From contig JACPFT010000020.1 in the NCBI GenBank assembly GCA_016182845.1, positions 1 through 64,000 of the forward strand: DNA of 64,000 nt, read 5' to 3'. The translations under genes and the position numbers were made by a program. This DNA is from Gammaproteobacteria bacterium. Its GTDB lineage: Bacteria; Pseudomonadota; Gammaproteobacteria; Enterobacterales; Permianibacteraceae. Below are positions 1 to 9,678 of this stretch, one piece after another. The notes below the pieces were generated by a model that was not told the DNA's origin, ran no database searches, and saw only the letters and a list, made by a program, of their open reading frames with translations. Positions within the stretch are counted from its first letter, which is position 1; each line of letters begins with the position of its first letter.

Positions 1-2
1 CC

Positions 3-119
<117 letters not shown>

Positions 120-523
120 CCGGAATAACAGTATCTACAACGCTTTTTAGAACCGCTAGCGATAAGACCCGAACAAAAAAGGCTTTACAGGCCAAACGCG
201 CCTTGCGTAGTCTCGGTGGCTCTACCCCTTTCGGCGTATACCCCCATCATGTCCCAGGCCCTGCGATACCGTCGCTCGTACCACGCCCTGCTGCAACAGC
301 AAGGCGGCGTCGGCGCGCAGGTCACTACCGAGCGATATTCCTACGCTCGATTTAGCCCGCGATTTAGCCTCGGCCGCCTTAGCGCCTGAGTCCTTCCGCC
401 GTCGCGGCCTCCCGCCGAATCCGCGTTGAAAGTCTCCAGGCCGCAAGAGCCGGCCGCCCCAATCCCGTGCTTTTCCGGTTCCGCCGCCGCGGCCGGCCCT
501 ATTCCGTCCATTACGAGGCCATC
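120..523. other. Intergenic region, IS110 flank to pheA
   Basis: About 400 bases with no convincing gene. The left part is less GC-rich, with a small A-rich run near 173-180, and may hold the right flank of the IS110-type element. The right part is C-rich. No good -35/-10 pair, hairpin with T-tract or RNA gene was seen. The pheA ribosome-binding site (acgagg, about 513-518) lies at its end. Confidence 0.4.
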
Positions 524-2443
524 ATGTCCCATGCACAAACTCCGGGCATCGCCCTGCCCGACGCTCCCGCCGAAACCACCATCCCCCTACCCGAGTTGCG
601 CACGCGCATCGACCACATCGATCGCGGCCTCCTGGAATTGCTCCGCGCCCGCCGCGACATCGCCGTCGAGGTGGCCAAGACCAAGGATGCCGAGAGCCGG
701 CCCATCCGCGACCTGGGGCGCGAGCAGGATGCCCTGGTGAAGCTGATCCAGCAGGGCAAGGAGCAGGGCCTGGACGCCCATTTCGTCGCCAAGGTGTTCC
801 GCGAGCTGATCGAGGACTCGGTGAAGCTGCAACAGGGCTATCTGCAGGCCCAGGCCAATGCCGACAGCCGCTTGCCCGAGGCCGTGCGCGTCGCCTATCA
901 GGGCGCGCCCGGCGCCTACAGCCACCAGGCCACGGAGGCCTATTTCGCCACGGACGGGGAGCGCCTGCACTGCCTGCCTCAACCCCATTTCACCGCGGTC
1001 ATCGAGGCCGTGGAGCGCGGCGAGGCGGATTACGGCGTGCTGCCCATCGAGAACACCACCTCGGGCACCATCTCCGAGGTCTATGATCTACTGCTGCACA
1101 CCCGCCTGGCCATCGTCGGCGAGGAGAAGCTGCGCATCGAGCACTGCCTGCTAGGTCTGCCCGGCGCCGGCCTGAACCAGATCCGCCAAATCTATTCCCA
1201 TCCGGTCGCGGCGGCCCAGTGCACCCGCTTCAGCTCCAGCCTGAACGGCGTGGACATCCAGTACTGGAACAACACCGCCACCGCCGCCCAGAAGATCCAC
1301 GCCGACGCCGACCCATCCCAGGCCGCCATCGCCAGCGAGGAGGCGGCGCGGCTCTACGGGCTGTCGGTCATCAAGCGCGGCATCGCCAACCAGGGCCAGA
1401 ACTACACGCGCTTCATCGTGGTGGCGCGCACGCCCATCGCCGTGGACGCGCGCATTCCCTGCAAGACCTCCCTGGTCCTGGCCACCCGCCATGTGGCCGG
1501 CGCCCTGGTGGCGGCGCTCTCGGCCCTGCGCGATCACGGCATCAACCTGACCAAGATCGAGTCCAGGCCCATCCTGGGCAATCCCTGGGAGGAGATGTTC
1601 TACCTGGATCTGGAGGGCAATCGCGACGCGCCGGCGGTGCGCGCCGCCCTGGCCGATCTGGCCCGGCACACGCGCTTCCTCAAGATCCTGGGCAGCTATC
1701 CTTCCAGCGACCTGCCCGAGCCCGTGCCCACGGGCGCGGCCCTGGAGCATGCCCAGGCGCCGGCCGTCCCGGCCGAGACGCCGCCGGCCCTCGCCACCGT
1801 GCAGCTGGGCCAGACCTTGATCGGCGCCGGCGGCTTCGTATTGGGCCTGGGCGCGGCCCAAGGCCTGTCCGAGGATGCGGCTCAGCGTCTGGCGGCCGAG
1901 GCCCAGGCCCACAACCTGGCGCTCTGGCATGATCTCGCGCGCGGTCCGGCCCAGGCGGAACAGGAGGCAAAACGCGCCGAGGGGCATGAGTTCGCCTATC
2001 TGCGACGCATCGCCAATGCCGCCGGCTTGCGCGAGCTGGCGCCGGAAGTGCGCGCCCTGGTCCTGCCGGATACGGCTTGGCGCGACACCGAGCTCCTGGA
2101 CGCCGCCGGCGCCCAGCCCCTGCCGGTCCTGCTGCCGCGCGGCGATGCCGGGCCCGGCCAGTGGTTGGAAGCCGCCGGACGCCTGCAGGCCGCCGGCAAT
2201 GCCCAGATCCTGCTGCTGGAAACCGGCCTGCGCACGGCCGACGGCCACCGTCAGCCGGATCTGGCGGCCCTGACCGCCGCCGTGCGCGCCGGCCGCCACC
2301 CGGTCCTGGTCCAGTTGCCCGGCGACAGCGATGCCCTGATGCTCCAGGCCCTCAAGGCCGGCGGCGCCAGCGGCGCCCTGCTTAGCGTCGACGAAGCCGA
2401 GGCCAGCAAGCTGCCGGCCTGGCTCGCCGCCAGCCGCGACTGA
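524..2443 (+). CDS. pheA: Bifunctional chorismate mutase / prephenate dehydratase with an extra degenerate DAHP-synthase-like C-terminal domain
   Basis: P-protein converting chorismate to prephenate and then phenylpyruvate in phenylalanine synthesis. The order is an AroQ-type chorismate mutase (about residues 20-110), prephenate dehydratase (about 118-300, with the N-Y-T-R-F motif) and an ACT domain for Phe feedback (about 312-390, with I-E-S-R-P). The start at 524 is preferred over an in-frame ATG at 467 because gagg sits a few bases upstream and the mutase begins soon after. The protein is 639 aa, whereas usual P-proteins are about 360-390. The extra 250 residues align by eye with type I-beta DAHP synthase: P-V-L-L-P-R-G (534-540) for P-V-L-L-K-R-G, and E-T-G-L-R-T (566-571) for E-R-G-I-R-T. 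The K-P-R-T-S motif is absent and D-P-S-H has become L-P-G-D-S (598-602), so this domain is probably not catalytic. Confidence 0.93.
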   Translation: MSHAQTPGIALPDAPAETTIPLPELRTRIDHIDRGLLELLRARRDIAVEVAKTKDAESRPIRDLGREQDALVKLIQQGKEQGLDAHFVAKVFRELIEDSVKLQQGYLQAQANADSRLPEAVRVAYQGAPGAYSHQATEAYFATDGERLHCLPQPHFTAVIEAVERGEADYGVLPIENTTSGTISEVYDLLLHTRLAIVGEEKLRIEHCLLGLPGAGLNQIRQIYSHPVAAAQCTRFSSSLNGVDIQYWNNTATAAQKIHADADPSQAAIASEEAARLYGLSVIKRGIANQGQNYTRFIVVARTPIAVDARIPCKTSLVLATRHVAGALVAALSALRDHGINLTKIESRPILGNPWEEMFYLDLEGNRDAPAVRAALADLARHTRFLKILGSYPSSDLPEPVPTGAALEHAQAPAVPAETPPALATVQLGQTLIGAGGFVLGLGAAQGLSEDAAQRLAAEAQAHNLALWHDLARGPAQAEQEAKRAEGHEFAYLRRIANAAGLRELAPEVRALVLPDTAWRDTELLDAAGAQPLPVLLPRGDAGPGQWLEAAGRLQAAGNAQILLLETGLRTADGHRQPDLAALTAAVRAGRHPVLVQLPGDSDALMLQALKAGGASGALLSVDEAEASKLPAWLAASRD

Positions 2444-2454
2444 GTGCACCGGTT

Positions 2455-2490
2455 CCGGCGGACGGGCTATCCTGTAGGCCCGTCCGCCGG
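2455..2490. terminator. 13-bp perfect hairpin between pheA and the TfoX-N gene
   Basis: Arms 2455-2467 and 2478-2490 (CCGGCGGACGGGC and its complement) enclose a 10-base loop. There is no T-tract, so it is not a classical intrinsic terminator. The right arm runs into the GGAG that serves as ribosome-binding site for the gene at 2500, so folding could also limit its translation. Confidence 0.5.
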
Positions 2491-2499
2491 AGCAGCTCC

Positions 2500-2862
2500 A
2501 TGCCCGTTACTCCCGATTACCTCGCCTATGTCCAGGACCAGCTCGCGCCCCTGGGCGGGATCAGCACGCGCCGCATGTTCGGCGGCATCGGCATCTATCG
2601 CGAGGGCCTGTTCTTCGCCCTGATCGACGACGATGAGCTGTATTTCAAGGTGGATGACGCCACTCGCCCGGCCTATGTGGCGGCGGACATGCCGCCCTTC
2701 CAGCCTTTCGGCGAGGACAAGCCCATGAACGGTTATTACCGGGTTCCGCCCGAGGTCCTGGAGGACGCCGACGAGCTGGCGGCCTGGGCACGCAAGGCCC
2801 AGGCCGTGGCGGGGCGGGCGGCGGCGAGGAAGCCGCCGGCCAAGCGCCGGGCGAAGCTCTAA
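2500..2862 (+). CDS. TfoX/Sxy N-terminal-domain protein
   Basis: A 120-residue protein matching the TfoX N-terminal domain alone: R-R-M-F-G-G-x-G-I-Y near residues 25-34, then F-F-A-L-I-D-D-D-E-L-Y-F-K-V-D and a Y-Y-R-V-P-x-E-V-L segment. Full-length Sxy/TfoX competence regulators of gammaproteobacteria also carry a C-terminal helix-hairpin-helix domain, which is absent here. Instead there is a short Lys/Arg/Ala-rich tail. Stand-alone TfoX-N proteins are common and mostly of unknown function, so a competence role is not implied. The ATG at 2500 follows GGAG at 2489-2492. The gene is probably co-transcribed with pheA or separated from it by the hairpin at 2455-2490. Confidence 0.8.
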   Translation: MPVTPDYLAYVQDQLAPLGGISTRRMFGGIGIYREGLFFALIDDDELYFKVDDATRPAYVAADMPPFQPFGEDKPMNGYYRVPPEVLEDADELAAWARKAQAVAGRAAARKPPAKRRAKL

Positions 2863-2863
2863 G

Positions 2864-2888
2864 CCCCTCTCCCTGGATGGGAGAGGGG
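2864..2888. repeat. CCCTCTCCC/GGGAGAGGG hairpin after the TfoX-N gene
   Basis: A perfect 10-bp palindrome (2864-2873 and 2879-2888, loop TGGAT) begins 1 nt after the stop codon. It is followed by ttggggagaggg, a second partial copy of the right arm. No T-tract follows. This kind of sequence recurs at gene ends in many GC-rich bacteria and probably protects or ends transcripts. Confidence 0.5.
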
Positions 2889-2914
2889 TTGGGGAGAGGG
2901 TGGTCTTCCAGCGG

Positions 2915-3077
2915 CTAGTGGTCCATGCGGGGTGTCAGTTACATGATTTCGGCGCCTGAACCCCTGATACAGCGTTGCCGCTCCTCGCCATAGCCCTGCT
3001 ATGACTCGTCGCGGCGCCTTGTCTCAGGGCTTCATGCATCCGAACTGACGTTAACCACACCCCGCATGGACCACTAG
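2915..3077. mobile_element. 163-bp fold-back element (MITE-like) with 21-bp perfect terminal inverted repeats
   Basis: The ends 2915-2935 (ctagtggtccatgcggggtgt) and 3057-3077 are exact reverse complements. The inside is also largely self-complementary around the centre near 2996 (catag-ccctg-ctatg), so the whole element can fold into one long imperfect hairpin. It contains no coding capacity. The ends begin with CTAG. It fills most of the 2863-3237 gap between the TfoX-N gene and the histidine kinase. These are the marks of a non-autonomous transposable or REP-like element; the parent transposase is not in the window. Confidence 0.75.
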
Positions 3078-3237
3078 ACCGAGCGCGAACAATACTTCTC
3101 ATGACTAACCGGCATTCGCCGGCTGGCCTATAGTTAGCCTGAGCCCAGGGCCTCGCCTTCGCCCTGGCCCCGAACGACCATGGGCCCCAGAGCTGCCCGG
3201 TGCCTCACACCGCCGCCAGCCCGACAGGAATAGCCCC

Positions 3238-5733
3238 TTGTCCGACCCCATCCCCCTAACCAATCCCGCCACGCACGCCACGCGCTTCGTGGCGCCGCGC
3301 TGGGGCGCGGACCTGAGCCTGGGCATCGCCTACGCCCTGGTCGCCTATGCCTGTATCGAGCTGTCCCGGATCAATGCCGCCATCGCCCTCGTCTGGCTGC
3401 CCAATGCCCTGGCGGTGGGCCGGCTGCTGCGCCGGCCGGCATCGCAGCTGCGCGCGACCTGGCTGACCTGCGTGCTGGCCAATATCCTGGCCAACTTCCT
3501 GGGCGGCAATGCCCCGCTCTTCGCCGTCGGCCTGGCCTTGGCCAACGGCGCCCAGATCGGTCTGGCCACCTGGCTGGGCTTCCGGCTCGTTCCCGAGGCC
3601 CAGCGCCGGCTGCGTCTAGGCCTGGATTGGGCGGTGTTGCTGCGCCTGTACGGCGCTTATCTGTTCCTGGCCATGCCCTTGGGCGCGCTCCTGGGCGCCA
3701 GCCTGCTCTGGGCCAGCTTCGGCGCCGACTGGGCGCAGAGTTTCGGGCGCTGGTGGGTCGGCGATGCCATCGGCGCCCTGTTGCTGCTCTACCCCTGCTG
3801 GCAGCTCGACCGGTCCAGGCTGAGGGCCATCCTGAGGCCGGATGCCCTGCCGCGACTGGTGTTGGAACTGGCGGGGATCGGCCTGTTGAGCTATGCCGTC
3901 CTGCGCAATACCGGCTTTCCCTTCGTCTATATCATGGTGCCCCTGACCCTCCTGGCCCTGCGCGACGGGGCGCTGCGCACCACCCTCGTGGCGGATGCCT
4001 GCTTGCTGCTCCTGGGACTGCCGATGTTGGCCGGGCTGGTGGACATCCCGCCGCTCCTGCTGCGTGCCGAGCCCGTGGCCATCTGGCTGGCCTGCGCCAC
4101 CGCCGTGTTCTTTCCCCTGGTGCTGGGCGTGGTCAGCGAAGCGGCGCGGCAACAGGCGGCACGCCTGGCGGAAGCGCGAGATCAGGCCGAGGCGGCGGCA
4201 CGGGTCAAGTCCGAGTTCCTGGCCAATATGAGCCATGAGCTGCGCACGCCCATGAATGCCGTGCTGGGCATGAGCCATCTGCTGGGCAACACGGCGCTCA
4301 ATGCCGAACAACAGCACTATCTGGACATGATCCGCGGCTCCAGCCGGTCCCTCTTGGGCATACTCAACGACATCCTGGATTTCTCCAAGATTGAGGCCGG
4401 CCGCCTTAGCATCGAGCATGCCCCCTTCGCGCTGCGGGAGGTGCTCGACACCCTGGCCCAGATCATGAGCTTCAACGCCGGGCAGAAACCCCTGGAGCTG
4501 AGCATCACCGTCGCGCCCGGGGTCGAGGAACGCCTGGTGGGCGATGCCAGACGCTTGCAGCAGATCCTGGTCAACCTGGCCGGCAATGCCATCAAGTTCA
4601 CCGAGCGGGGCGAGGTCGCCCTGCTCGTCAGCCCGGAGGGCGGCGGCGCCGAGCGGCCGCGCCTGCGCTTCAGCCTGTGCGACACCGGGATCGGCATAGC
4701 CCCGGAGCGGCTCGCCGACCTGTTCACCCCCTTCACCCAGGCGGACGGCTCCATCACCCGGCGCTTCGGCGGTACGGGCCTGGGCCTGGCGATCAGCAAG
4801 CGCCTGGTGGAGCTGATGGGCGGCGAACTGGGCGCCACGAGCCAGGCCGGCCGGGGCAGCGAGTTCTGGTTCACCCTGCCCTTCGCCGCCCAGACCGAAG
4901 CCCAGGCCTCCGCGACCAACCCCGCCGGCCCGGCGGACGGCCGACGGCGCCTGGAGGGCGTCAGGCTCTTGCTGGTGGAAGACAACGAGCTGAACCAGGC
5001 CGTGGCCCAGGGCATCCTGGAGCAGCAAGGCGCGCGCCTGCACATCGTCGGCAACGGCCAAGAAGCCATGGAGCACCTACGCGGCACGACGACCGGCTAC
5101 GATGCCATCCTCATGGACGTGCAGATGCCGATCATGGACGGCTTCACCGCGACCCGGCTGATCCGCCAGGAACTGGGCTGGACCGGACCCATCATCGCCC
5201 TGACCGCCGGGGTCATGGCCAGCGAGCGGGAACAATGCATGGCGGCGGGCATGGACGATTTCATCCCCAAGCCGCTGCAGGTCGAGGAGCTGCTGCGCAT
5301 CATCGCTAGTCATGTGACGCCGCAGGCGAGCCCGCCGGCGCCGCAGCCCACAGACCCCGCCGAGTCCACCGAAGCGCCGGTGTTCGACCCCGGCAATCTG
5401 TTCGCCGCCTGCGCCCAAAGCCCGGAGCGCATGGCCGCCCTGCGCAAGCTCGTCGCCGATGCCCTGGTACTCGCCCCGGGCCGGCTCGCCGAAATCCACG
5501 ACCAGCTCACCCAGGGGCAAACCGCCGCCGCGGCACGGGGCCTGCACACCCTGCGCGGCAGCCTGGGCACCATGGGCGGCAAGCGCCTGGCGCAGCTTGC
5601 CCATGCCCTGGAGAGGCGCCTCAAGGCCGGCGAGGATGTCGACGGGCCGACGGAGCTAGCCATCATGGAGCGCGCCCTGGCCGAGCTGCAGGCCGCCGCC
5701 GGCATGTGGGCTGAGAGGCTGGACCAGCCCTGA
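3238..5733 (+). CDS. MASE1-like hybrid sensor histidine kinase (HisKA-HATPase-REC-HPt)
   Basis: An 831-residue membrane phosphorelay protein. Residues about 20-300 hold some eight hydrophobic helices resembling a MASE1 sensory domain. A short coiled linker leads to HisKA with phospho-acceptor H333 in N-M-S-H-E-L-R-T-P. Then come HATPase_c (N box N-A-I-K-F-T, D-T-G-I-G-I, G-G-T-G-L-G-L), a REC domain with D627 in L-M-D-V-Q-M-P, and a C-terminal HPt domain with H770 in L-H-T-L-R-G. All phosphotransfer residues look intact. The TTG at 3238 is taken as start because AGGA at 3226-3229 is correctly spaced and no better ATG precedes the first helix. The gene is monocistronic and its ligand and output partner are unknown. 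Confidence 0.88.
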   Translation: MSDPIPLTNPATHATRFVAPRWGADLSLGIAYALVAYACIELSRINAAIALVWLPNALAVGRLLRRPASQLRATWLTCVLANILANFLGGNAPLFAVGLALANGAQIGLATWLGFRLVPEAQRRLRLGLDWAVLLRLYGAYLFLAMPLGALLGASLLWASFGADWAQSFGRWWVGDAIGALLLLYPCWQLDRSRLRAILRPDALPRLVLELAGIGLLSYAVLRNTGFPFVYIMVPLTLLALRDGALRTTLVADACLLLLGLPMLAGLVDIPPLLLRAEPVAIWLACATAVFFPLVLGVVSEAARQQAARLAEARDQAEAAARVKSEFLANMSHELRTPMNAVLGMSHLLGNTALNAEQQHYLDMIRGSSRSLLGILNDILDFSKIEAGRLSIEHAPFALREVLDTLAQIMSFNAGQKPLELSITVAPGVEERLVGDARRLQQILVNLAGNAIKFTERGEVALLVSPEGGGAERPRLRFSLCDTGIGIAPERLADLFTPFTQADGSITRRFGGTGLGLAISKRLVELMGGELGATSQAGRGSEFWFTLPFAAQTEAQASATNPAGPADGRRRLEGVRLLLVEDNELNQAVAQGILEQQGARLHIVGNGQEAMEHLRGTTTGYDAILMDVQMPIMDGFTATRLIRQELGWTGPIIALTAGVMASEREQCMAAGMDDFIPKPLQVEELLRIIASHVTPQASPPAPQPTDPAESTEAPVFDPGNLFAACAQSPERMAALRKLVADALVLAPGRLAEIHDQLTQGQTAAAARGLHTLRGSLGTMGGKRLAQLAHALERRLKAGEDVDGPTELAIMERALAELQAAAGMWAERLDQP

Positions 5734-5828
5734 AACGCGGATTCTGACCGGCGTTCGATAAAAACCGGCTTGAAATCAACGACTTTTTGCACCATAACCG
5801 CCTATAGGCCTCATGCCGTTCGCAGGTG

Positions 5829-5882
5829 TAGGTCCGGCTTCAGCCGGACAGGGGCAGGACCGTCCGGCTAAAGCCGGACCTA
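5829..5882. repeat. REP-like palindrome pair (TAGGTCCGGCTT-AGCCGGAC)
   Basis: Two 21-base units, 5829-5849 and 5862-5882, are inverted copies of each other with one mismatch. Each is itself palindromic (gtccggct-agccggac). The layout resembles paired REP sequences (BIME) of pseudomonads and xanthomonads. It sits between the histidine kinase and the antiporter and probably marks a transcript end. Confidence 0.7.
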
Positions 5883-5926
5883 TAGCCCGTGCCTTTACCC
5901 AGTCCAGCCCGAGACCGACCGCCCCC

Positions 5927-7906
5927 ATGGACCACGCCATCTTCACCGACCTGCTGCTGATCCTGCTCGCCTCGGTCCTGGTCACGGCGGTATTCCGGCG
6001 CCTGCGCATTCCCCCCATCTTGGGCTATCTGGGCGTGGGCATCTGCCTCGCGCCCGGCGCCTTCGGCGGCGTGGCCCAGGTCGGCGACATCGCCTTTCTG
6101 TCCGAATTCGGCATGGTCTTCCTACTCTTCACCCTGGGCCTGGAATTCTCCCTGCCCAAGATGATGGCCCTGCAGCGCGTGGTCTTCGGCTTGGGCGGCC
6201 TGCAAGTCCTGCTGTGCACGGCGGCCTTCTACGCCGTCAACCGCCTGCTGGGCCTGGAAACGGCGCCGGCCATCGTCATCGCCGCCGCCCTGGCCTTGAG
6301 CTCCACCGCCATCGTCATCAAGGAACTGCAGCGCCGCCACGAGCTGAACAAACACCACGGGCAACTGGCCTTCGGCGTGCTCCTCGCCCAGGATCTGGCC
6401 GCCGTGGGCATGCTGATCCTGATCCCGGCCCTGGCCGGAACCGGCGACCTGCCGCTCTGGCAGTCCCTGGCGTCCATGTCGGTCAAGGGCCTGGCCCTGT
6501 TCCTGACCTTCGCCGGCCTCGGCGCCTGGGTCCTGCCCTCGGTGTTCCACGAGGTGGCGCGCGGCCGGGGCGACGAGTTGTTCGTGCTCACCGCCCTCCT
6601 GGTCGCCCTCTGCGCCGCCTGGCTGACCCATTTCTTCGGCCTGTCCATGGCCCTGGGCGGCTTCCTGGCCGGCATGATGCTGGGCGAAAGCCATTTCAAG
6701 CACCAGATCGAGGCCGATATCCGGCCCTTCCGCGATGTGCTCCTGGGCCTGTTCTTCGTCAGCGTGGGCATGCAGACCGATCTGGCCGTGGTACGGGACC
6801 ATTGGTCCAGCATCCTGATGGCCGGCTTGGGGCTCGTGCTGTTCAAGGCCGTCCTCATCGCCGGCCTGACCCGCGCCTTCGGCGAGAGCGAGAGCATCGC
6901 CCTGCGCCTGGGGCTGGTGCTCGCCCAGGGCGGCGAGTTCGGCTTCGCCCTGTTCACCCTGGCCAGCCAGCACCGCCTGCTCGATCCCCAACAAGCCTCC
7001 TTCGCCTTCGCCGTGATCCTGCTCAGCATGATGGCCACGCCCCTGCTGATCCGCCTGGGCGGCACCGCCGCCCGCCGCGTGCGCCACCGCGAGCGGGAAG
7101 GCGCGGCCTCCGGCGACCCCCGCCAGGCCCTGGACCAGGCCAGCCACGAGCTGAACGGGCATGTGCTGATCTGCGGCTATGGCCGCGTCGGCCAGACCGT
7201 GGCGCGCTTCCTGAAGATGTACGGCCAGCCCTGGCTGGCCCTGGACAACGATCCCATGCGCATCCAGGAGGCCCAGACCGCAGGGGACAAGGTCTATTAC
7301 GGCGATTTCCGCCGCGCCGAACTGCTGCTCGCCGCCGGCCTCAAGCGCGCCCGCCTCCTGATCGTCACCTTCAACGATCCGGAAGTCGCCACCGCCACCC
7401 TGCGCCAGGCCCGGGAACTGCGCCCCGACCTGCCCATCCTGGTGCGCACCTCCGACGACAGCCACCTGGCCAGCCTGCAGAACGAGGGTGCCACCGAGGT
7501 GGTGCCGGAGATCCTGGAGGGCAGCCTGATGCTGGTGTCCCATGTCCTGGTCATGCTGGGCATCCCCATCAGCCAGGTGCTGCGCGCCATTCAGCACACC
7601 CGCCGCGCCCGCTACCAGCTGATGCACGGCTATTTCCTGGGCGAGAATTCCCAGCTCCTGGACGAGGAAGGCAAGCGCCTCAAGCACCGCCACGCCGTGC
7701 CCCTGACCGAGCGCGCCTGGGCCATAGGCCGCCAAGTGGCCGAACTGGCCCTGCACGAGCTCAGCGTCGAGCTGCTCGCCGTGCGCCGCGACAAGCACGA
7801 GCGGGAACCGGCCGCCAATTACGTGTTCCAGACCGAGGACGTGGTCATCCTCTACGGCGACACCGAGAGCATCGAAGCGGCGGAAACGCGACTGCTTTCA
7901 GGCTAA
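5927..7906 (+). CDS. Monovalent cation:proton antiporter of the CPA2 / Kef-YbaL type with RCK domains
   Basis: A 659-residue inner-membrane exchanger that would move K+ or Na+ against protons. Residues about 1-390 form about 12 hydrophobic helices with typical CPA2 signatures: the R-I-P-P-I-L-G-Y-L start of helix 2, G-L-E-F-S, and the L-A-Q-D-L-A region carrying the ion-coupling Asp. A TrkA-N (RCK) Rossmann domain begins near 412 with G-Y-G-R-V-G (417-422) and probably binds nucleotide. A TrkA-C-like segment ends the protein. I chose the ATG at 5927 because the upstream in-frame ATG at 5813 would translate through the REP-like palindromes. No strong Shine-Dalgarno is visible. Length and order fit YbaL/KefB-like proteins; the transported ion is not predictable. 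Confidence 0.88.
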   Translation: MDHAIFTDLLLILLASVLVTAVFRRLRIPPILGYLGVGICLAPGAFGGVAQVGDIAFLSEFGMVFLLFTLGLEFSLPKMMALQRVVFGLGGLQVLLCTAAFYAVNRLLGLETAPAIVIAAALALSSTAIVIKELQRRHELNKHHGQLAFGVLLAQDLAAVGMLILIPALAGTGDLPLWQSLASMSVKGLALFLTFAGLGAWVLPSVFHEVARGRGDELFVLTALLVALCAAWLTHFFGLSMALGGFLAGMMLGESHFKHQIEADIRPFRDVLLGLFFVSVGMQTDLAVVRDHWSSILMAGLGLVLFKAVLIAGLTRAFGESESIALRLGLVLAQGGEFGFALFTLASQHRLLDPQQASFAFAVILLSMMATPLLIRLGGTAARRVRHREREGAASGDPRQALDQASHELNGHVLICGYGRVGQTVARFLKMYGQPWLALDNDPMRIQEAQTAGDKVYYGDFRRAELLLAAGLKRARLLIVTFNDPEVATATLRQARELRPDLPILVRTSDDSHLASLQNEGATEVVPEILEGSLMLVSHVLVMLGIPISQVLRAIQHTRRARYQLMHGYFLGENSQLLDEEGKRLKHRHAVPLTERAWAIGRQVAELALHELSVELLAVRRDKHEREPAANYVFQTEDVVILYGDTESIEAAETRLLSG

Positions 7907-7915
7907 AGCCCCCAG

Positions 7916-7942
7916 CGTTCGTCCTGAGCCTGTCGAAGGACG
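7916..7942. repeat. Dispersed repeat R1, copy 1 (cgttcgtcctgagcctgtcgaaggacg)
   Basis: One of about nine copies in the window of a repeat whose core reads CGTTCGTCCTGAGC-[CT]-TGTCGAAGG. It starts 9 bases after the antiporter stop codon. Other copies are annotated at 25515, 29245, 47727, 47798, 54111, 57163, 57210 and 58604. Confidence 0.7.
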
Positions 7943-7994
7943 CAGGGCGTACCTTCGGTCCGCGAAAGTTCACCCCAGCGCCACAAAACGCCGG

Positions 7995-8000
7995 TATAAT
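7995..8000 (+). promoter_or_regulatory. -10 element (TATAAT) of the purEK promoter
   Basis: A perfect TATAAT followed by gcgcgg, 40 bases before the purE start. No convincing -35 at 16-18 bp was found (best ttcacc, 20 bp away). The GC-rich stretch right after the -10 recurs at several promoters here. Confidence 0.5.
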
Positions 8001-8040
8001 GCGCGGTTTCCTTTTTCGACCCCCACGAGGAAACAGGCCG

Positions 8041-8553
8041 ATGCAGACTCCAGGCCAGATGCCGATCCAAGTAGGCATCATCATGGGCTCCCAGAGCGAC
8101 TGGGACACCATGCAGCACGCCGCCGCCATGCTCGACGAGCTGGGCGTCGCCTACGAAGTCACCGTGGTCTCCGCCCACCGGACCCCCGATCTGCTGTTCT
8201 CCTATGCCGAAAGCGCCGATGCCCGTGGCCTCAAGGTCATCATCGCCGGCGCCGGCGGTGCCGCCCATCTGCCGGGTATGTGCGCCGCCAAGACCCCGCT
8301 GCCGGTCCTGGGCGTGCCGGTCGAATCCAAGATCCTCAAGGGCGTCGACTCCCTGTACTCCATCGTGCAGATGCCCGCCGGCATCGCCGTCGGCACCTTG
8401 GCCATCGGCAAGGCCGGCGCCACCAATGCCGGCCTCCTGGCCGCCCAGATCCTGGGCGCCTTCGACGCCGGCGTACGCGCCAAGGTCGACGGCTTCCGCA
8501 AGAACCAGACCGACAAGGTCCTGGCCAACCCCGATCCGAGGAATCAGCCGTGA
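8041..8553 (+). CDS. purE: N5-carboxyaminoimidazole ribonucleotide mutase
   Basis: Class I PurE, which rearranges N5-CAIR to CAIR in purine synthesis. The 170-residue protein shows the P-loop-like G-S-Q-S-D-W near residue 16 and S-A-H-R-T-P with the catalytic His near residue 42. It also has the glycine-rich [13 protein letters not shown] segment. GAGGAAA at 8027-8033 sets the ATG at 8041, and a TATAAT lies 40 bases upstream. The gene overlaps purK by 4 nt (GTGA), so the two are translationally coupled, as expected because PurK makes the substrate of PurE. Confidence 0.96.
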   Translation: MQTPGQMPIQVGIIMGSQSDWDTMQHAAAMLDELGVAYEVTVVSAHRTPDLLFSYAESADARGLKVIIAGAGGAAHLPGMCAAKTPLPVLGVPVESKILKGVDSLYSIVQMPAGIAVGTLAIGKAGATNAGLLAAQILGAFDAGVRAKVDGFRKNQTDKVLANPDPRNQP

Positions 8554-9662
8554 GCAATCCGAAAGTCGGCGTCCTGGGCGCCGGCCAGCTGGGCCGCATG
8601 ATGGCGCTGGCCGGTTTCCCCTTGGGCATCCGCTGCGCCTTCTACGACGGCGACCTCACCGCCCCGGCTGCGCCGCTAGGCGCGAACTTCGGCAAGAGCC
8701 AGCTCGACGAATTCCTCAAGAGCGTCGACGTGGTCACCTACGAAAGCGAGAACATCTCCGCCGATCTGGCGGACTACGTCGCGGAACGCAAGCCCATCTT
8801 CCCGGGTCCGGACTCCCTGCGCATCTCCCAGAACCGCCTGAGGGAGAAGAGCCTGTGCAACGAGCTGGGCATTCCCACCCCGGAATTCCGCGCCATCAAC
8901 AGCCTGGACGATCTGGAGAATGCCGCCCTGGAGCTAGGCCTGCCGGCCGTGCTCAAGACCACCACCATGGGCTATGACGGCAAGGGCCAGGCCGTACTGC
9001 GTAGTCCTGCGGACCTGGAATCGGCCTGGAATGCCCTGGGCGCACAAGCCCCGCTGATCCTGGAAGCCTTCGTCCCCTTCGTGCGCGAGCTGTCGCTGCT
9101 GGCGGTGCGCAATGCCGCCGGCGAGTGCGCCTTCTACCCGCTCACCGAGAACTGGCACTACGAGGGCATCCTGCGCTATTCCATCGCCCCGGCGGAGAAC
9201 GTCGACGACGCGCTCCAGGCCTGTGCCGAAGTCTATATGCACAAGCTGCTCGATCATCTGAGGCACGTGGGCATGCTCACCCTGGAGCTGTTCCAGACTG
9301 CCGACGGCCAGCTGCTCGCCAACGAGATGGCGCCGCGCGTGCACAATTCCGGCCACTGGACCATCGAGGGCGCCGAGACCAGCCAGTTCGAGAACCATCT
9401 GCGCGCCATCTGCGGCAAGCCCCTAGGCTCCACCGAAGCCCGCGAGCCCTCGGCCATGGTCAATATCATCGGCCAGTACGGTGCCCTGGACGACGTGCTC
9501 AAGCAGCCCGGCGCCCATCTGCATACCTATGACAAGGAAGAGCGCCCGGCGCGCAAGATCGGCCACATCAACCTGCACTGCCACAACCACCCGGAGCTGC
9601 ACGACAAGATCCGCGCGCTCAAGGACTGGCTGCCGGACGAAGCGCCGATCCTGAAGGGCTGA
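8550..9662 (+). CDS. purK: N5-carboxyaminoimidazole ribonucleotide synthase
   Basis: ATP-grasp enzyme making N5-CAIR from AIR, bicarbonate and ATP. The 370-residue protein begins with [11 protein letters not shown], has the ATP-grasp [11 protein letters not shown] loop near residue 140 and [12 protein letters not shown] in the C-terminal part. These are all typical of PurK. The GTG start at 8550 shares bases with the purE stop and is preceded by gagga at 8538-8542. The two genes form the usual purEK operon. Length matches the family. Confidence 0.95.
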   Translation: MSNPKVGVLGAGQLGRMMALAGFPLGIRCAFYDGDLTAPAAPLGANFGKSQLDEFLKSVDVVTYESENISADLADYVAERKPIFPGPDSLRISQNRLREKSLCNELGIPTPEFRAINSLDDLENAALELGLPAVLKTTTMGYDGKGQAVLRSPADLESAWNALGAQAPLILEAFVPFVRELSLLAVRNAAGECAFYPLTENWHYEGILRYSIAPAENVDDALQACAEVYMHKLLDHLRHVGMLTLELFQTADGQLLANEMAPRVHNSGHWTIEGAETSQFENHLRAICGKPLGSTEAREPSAMVNIIGQYGALDDVLKQPGAHLHTYDKEERPARKIGHINLHCHNHPELHDKIRALKDWLPDEAPILKG

Positions 9663-9678
9663 AACCAAGACGGAAATT

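Noticed and set aside
2500-2862. Competence regulator Sxy/TfoX
   Set aside because: Only the N-terminal domain is present; the C-terminal domain of true Sxy is missing, so the competence role is not claimed.
6214-8040. An open frame running through the antiporter gene into purE
   Set aside because: Only the part from 8041 matches PurE. Upstream it is an Arg/Pro-rich out-of-frame reading of the antiporter, and a good ribosome-binding site fixes the purE start at 8041.
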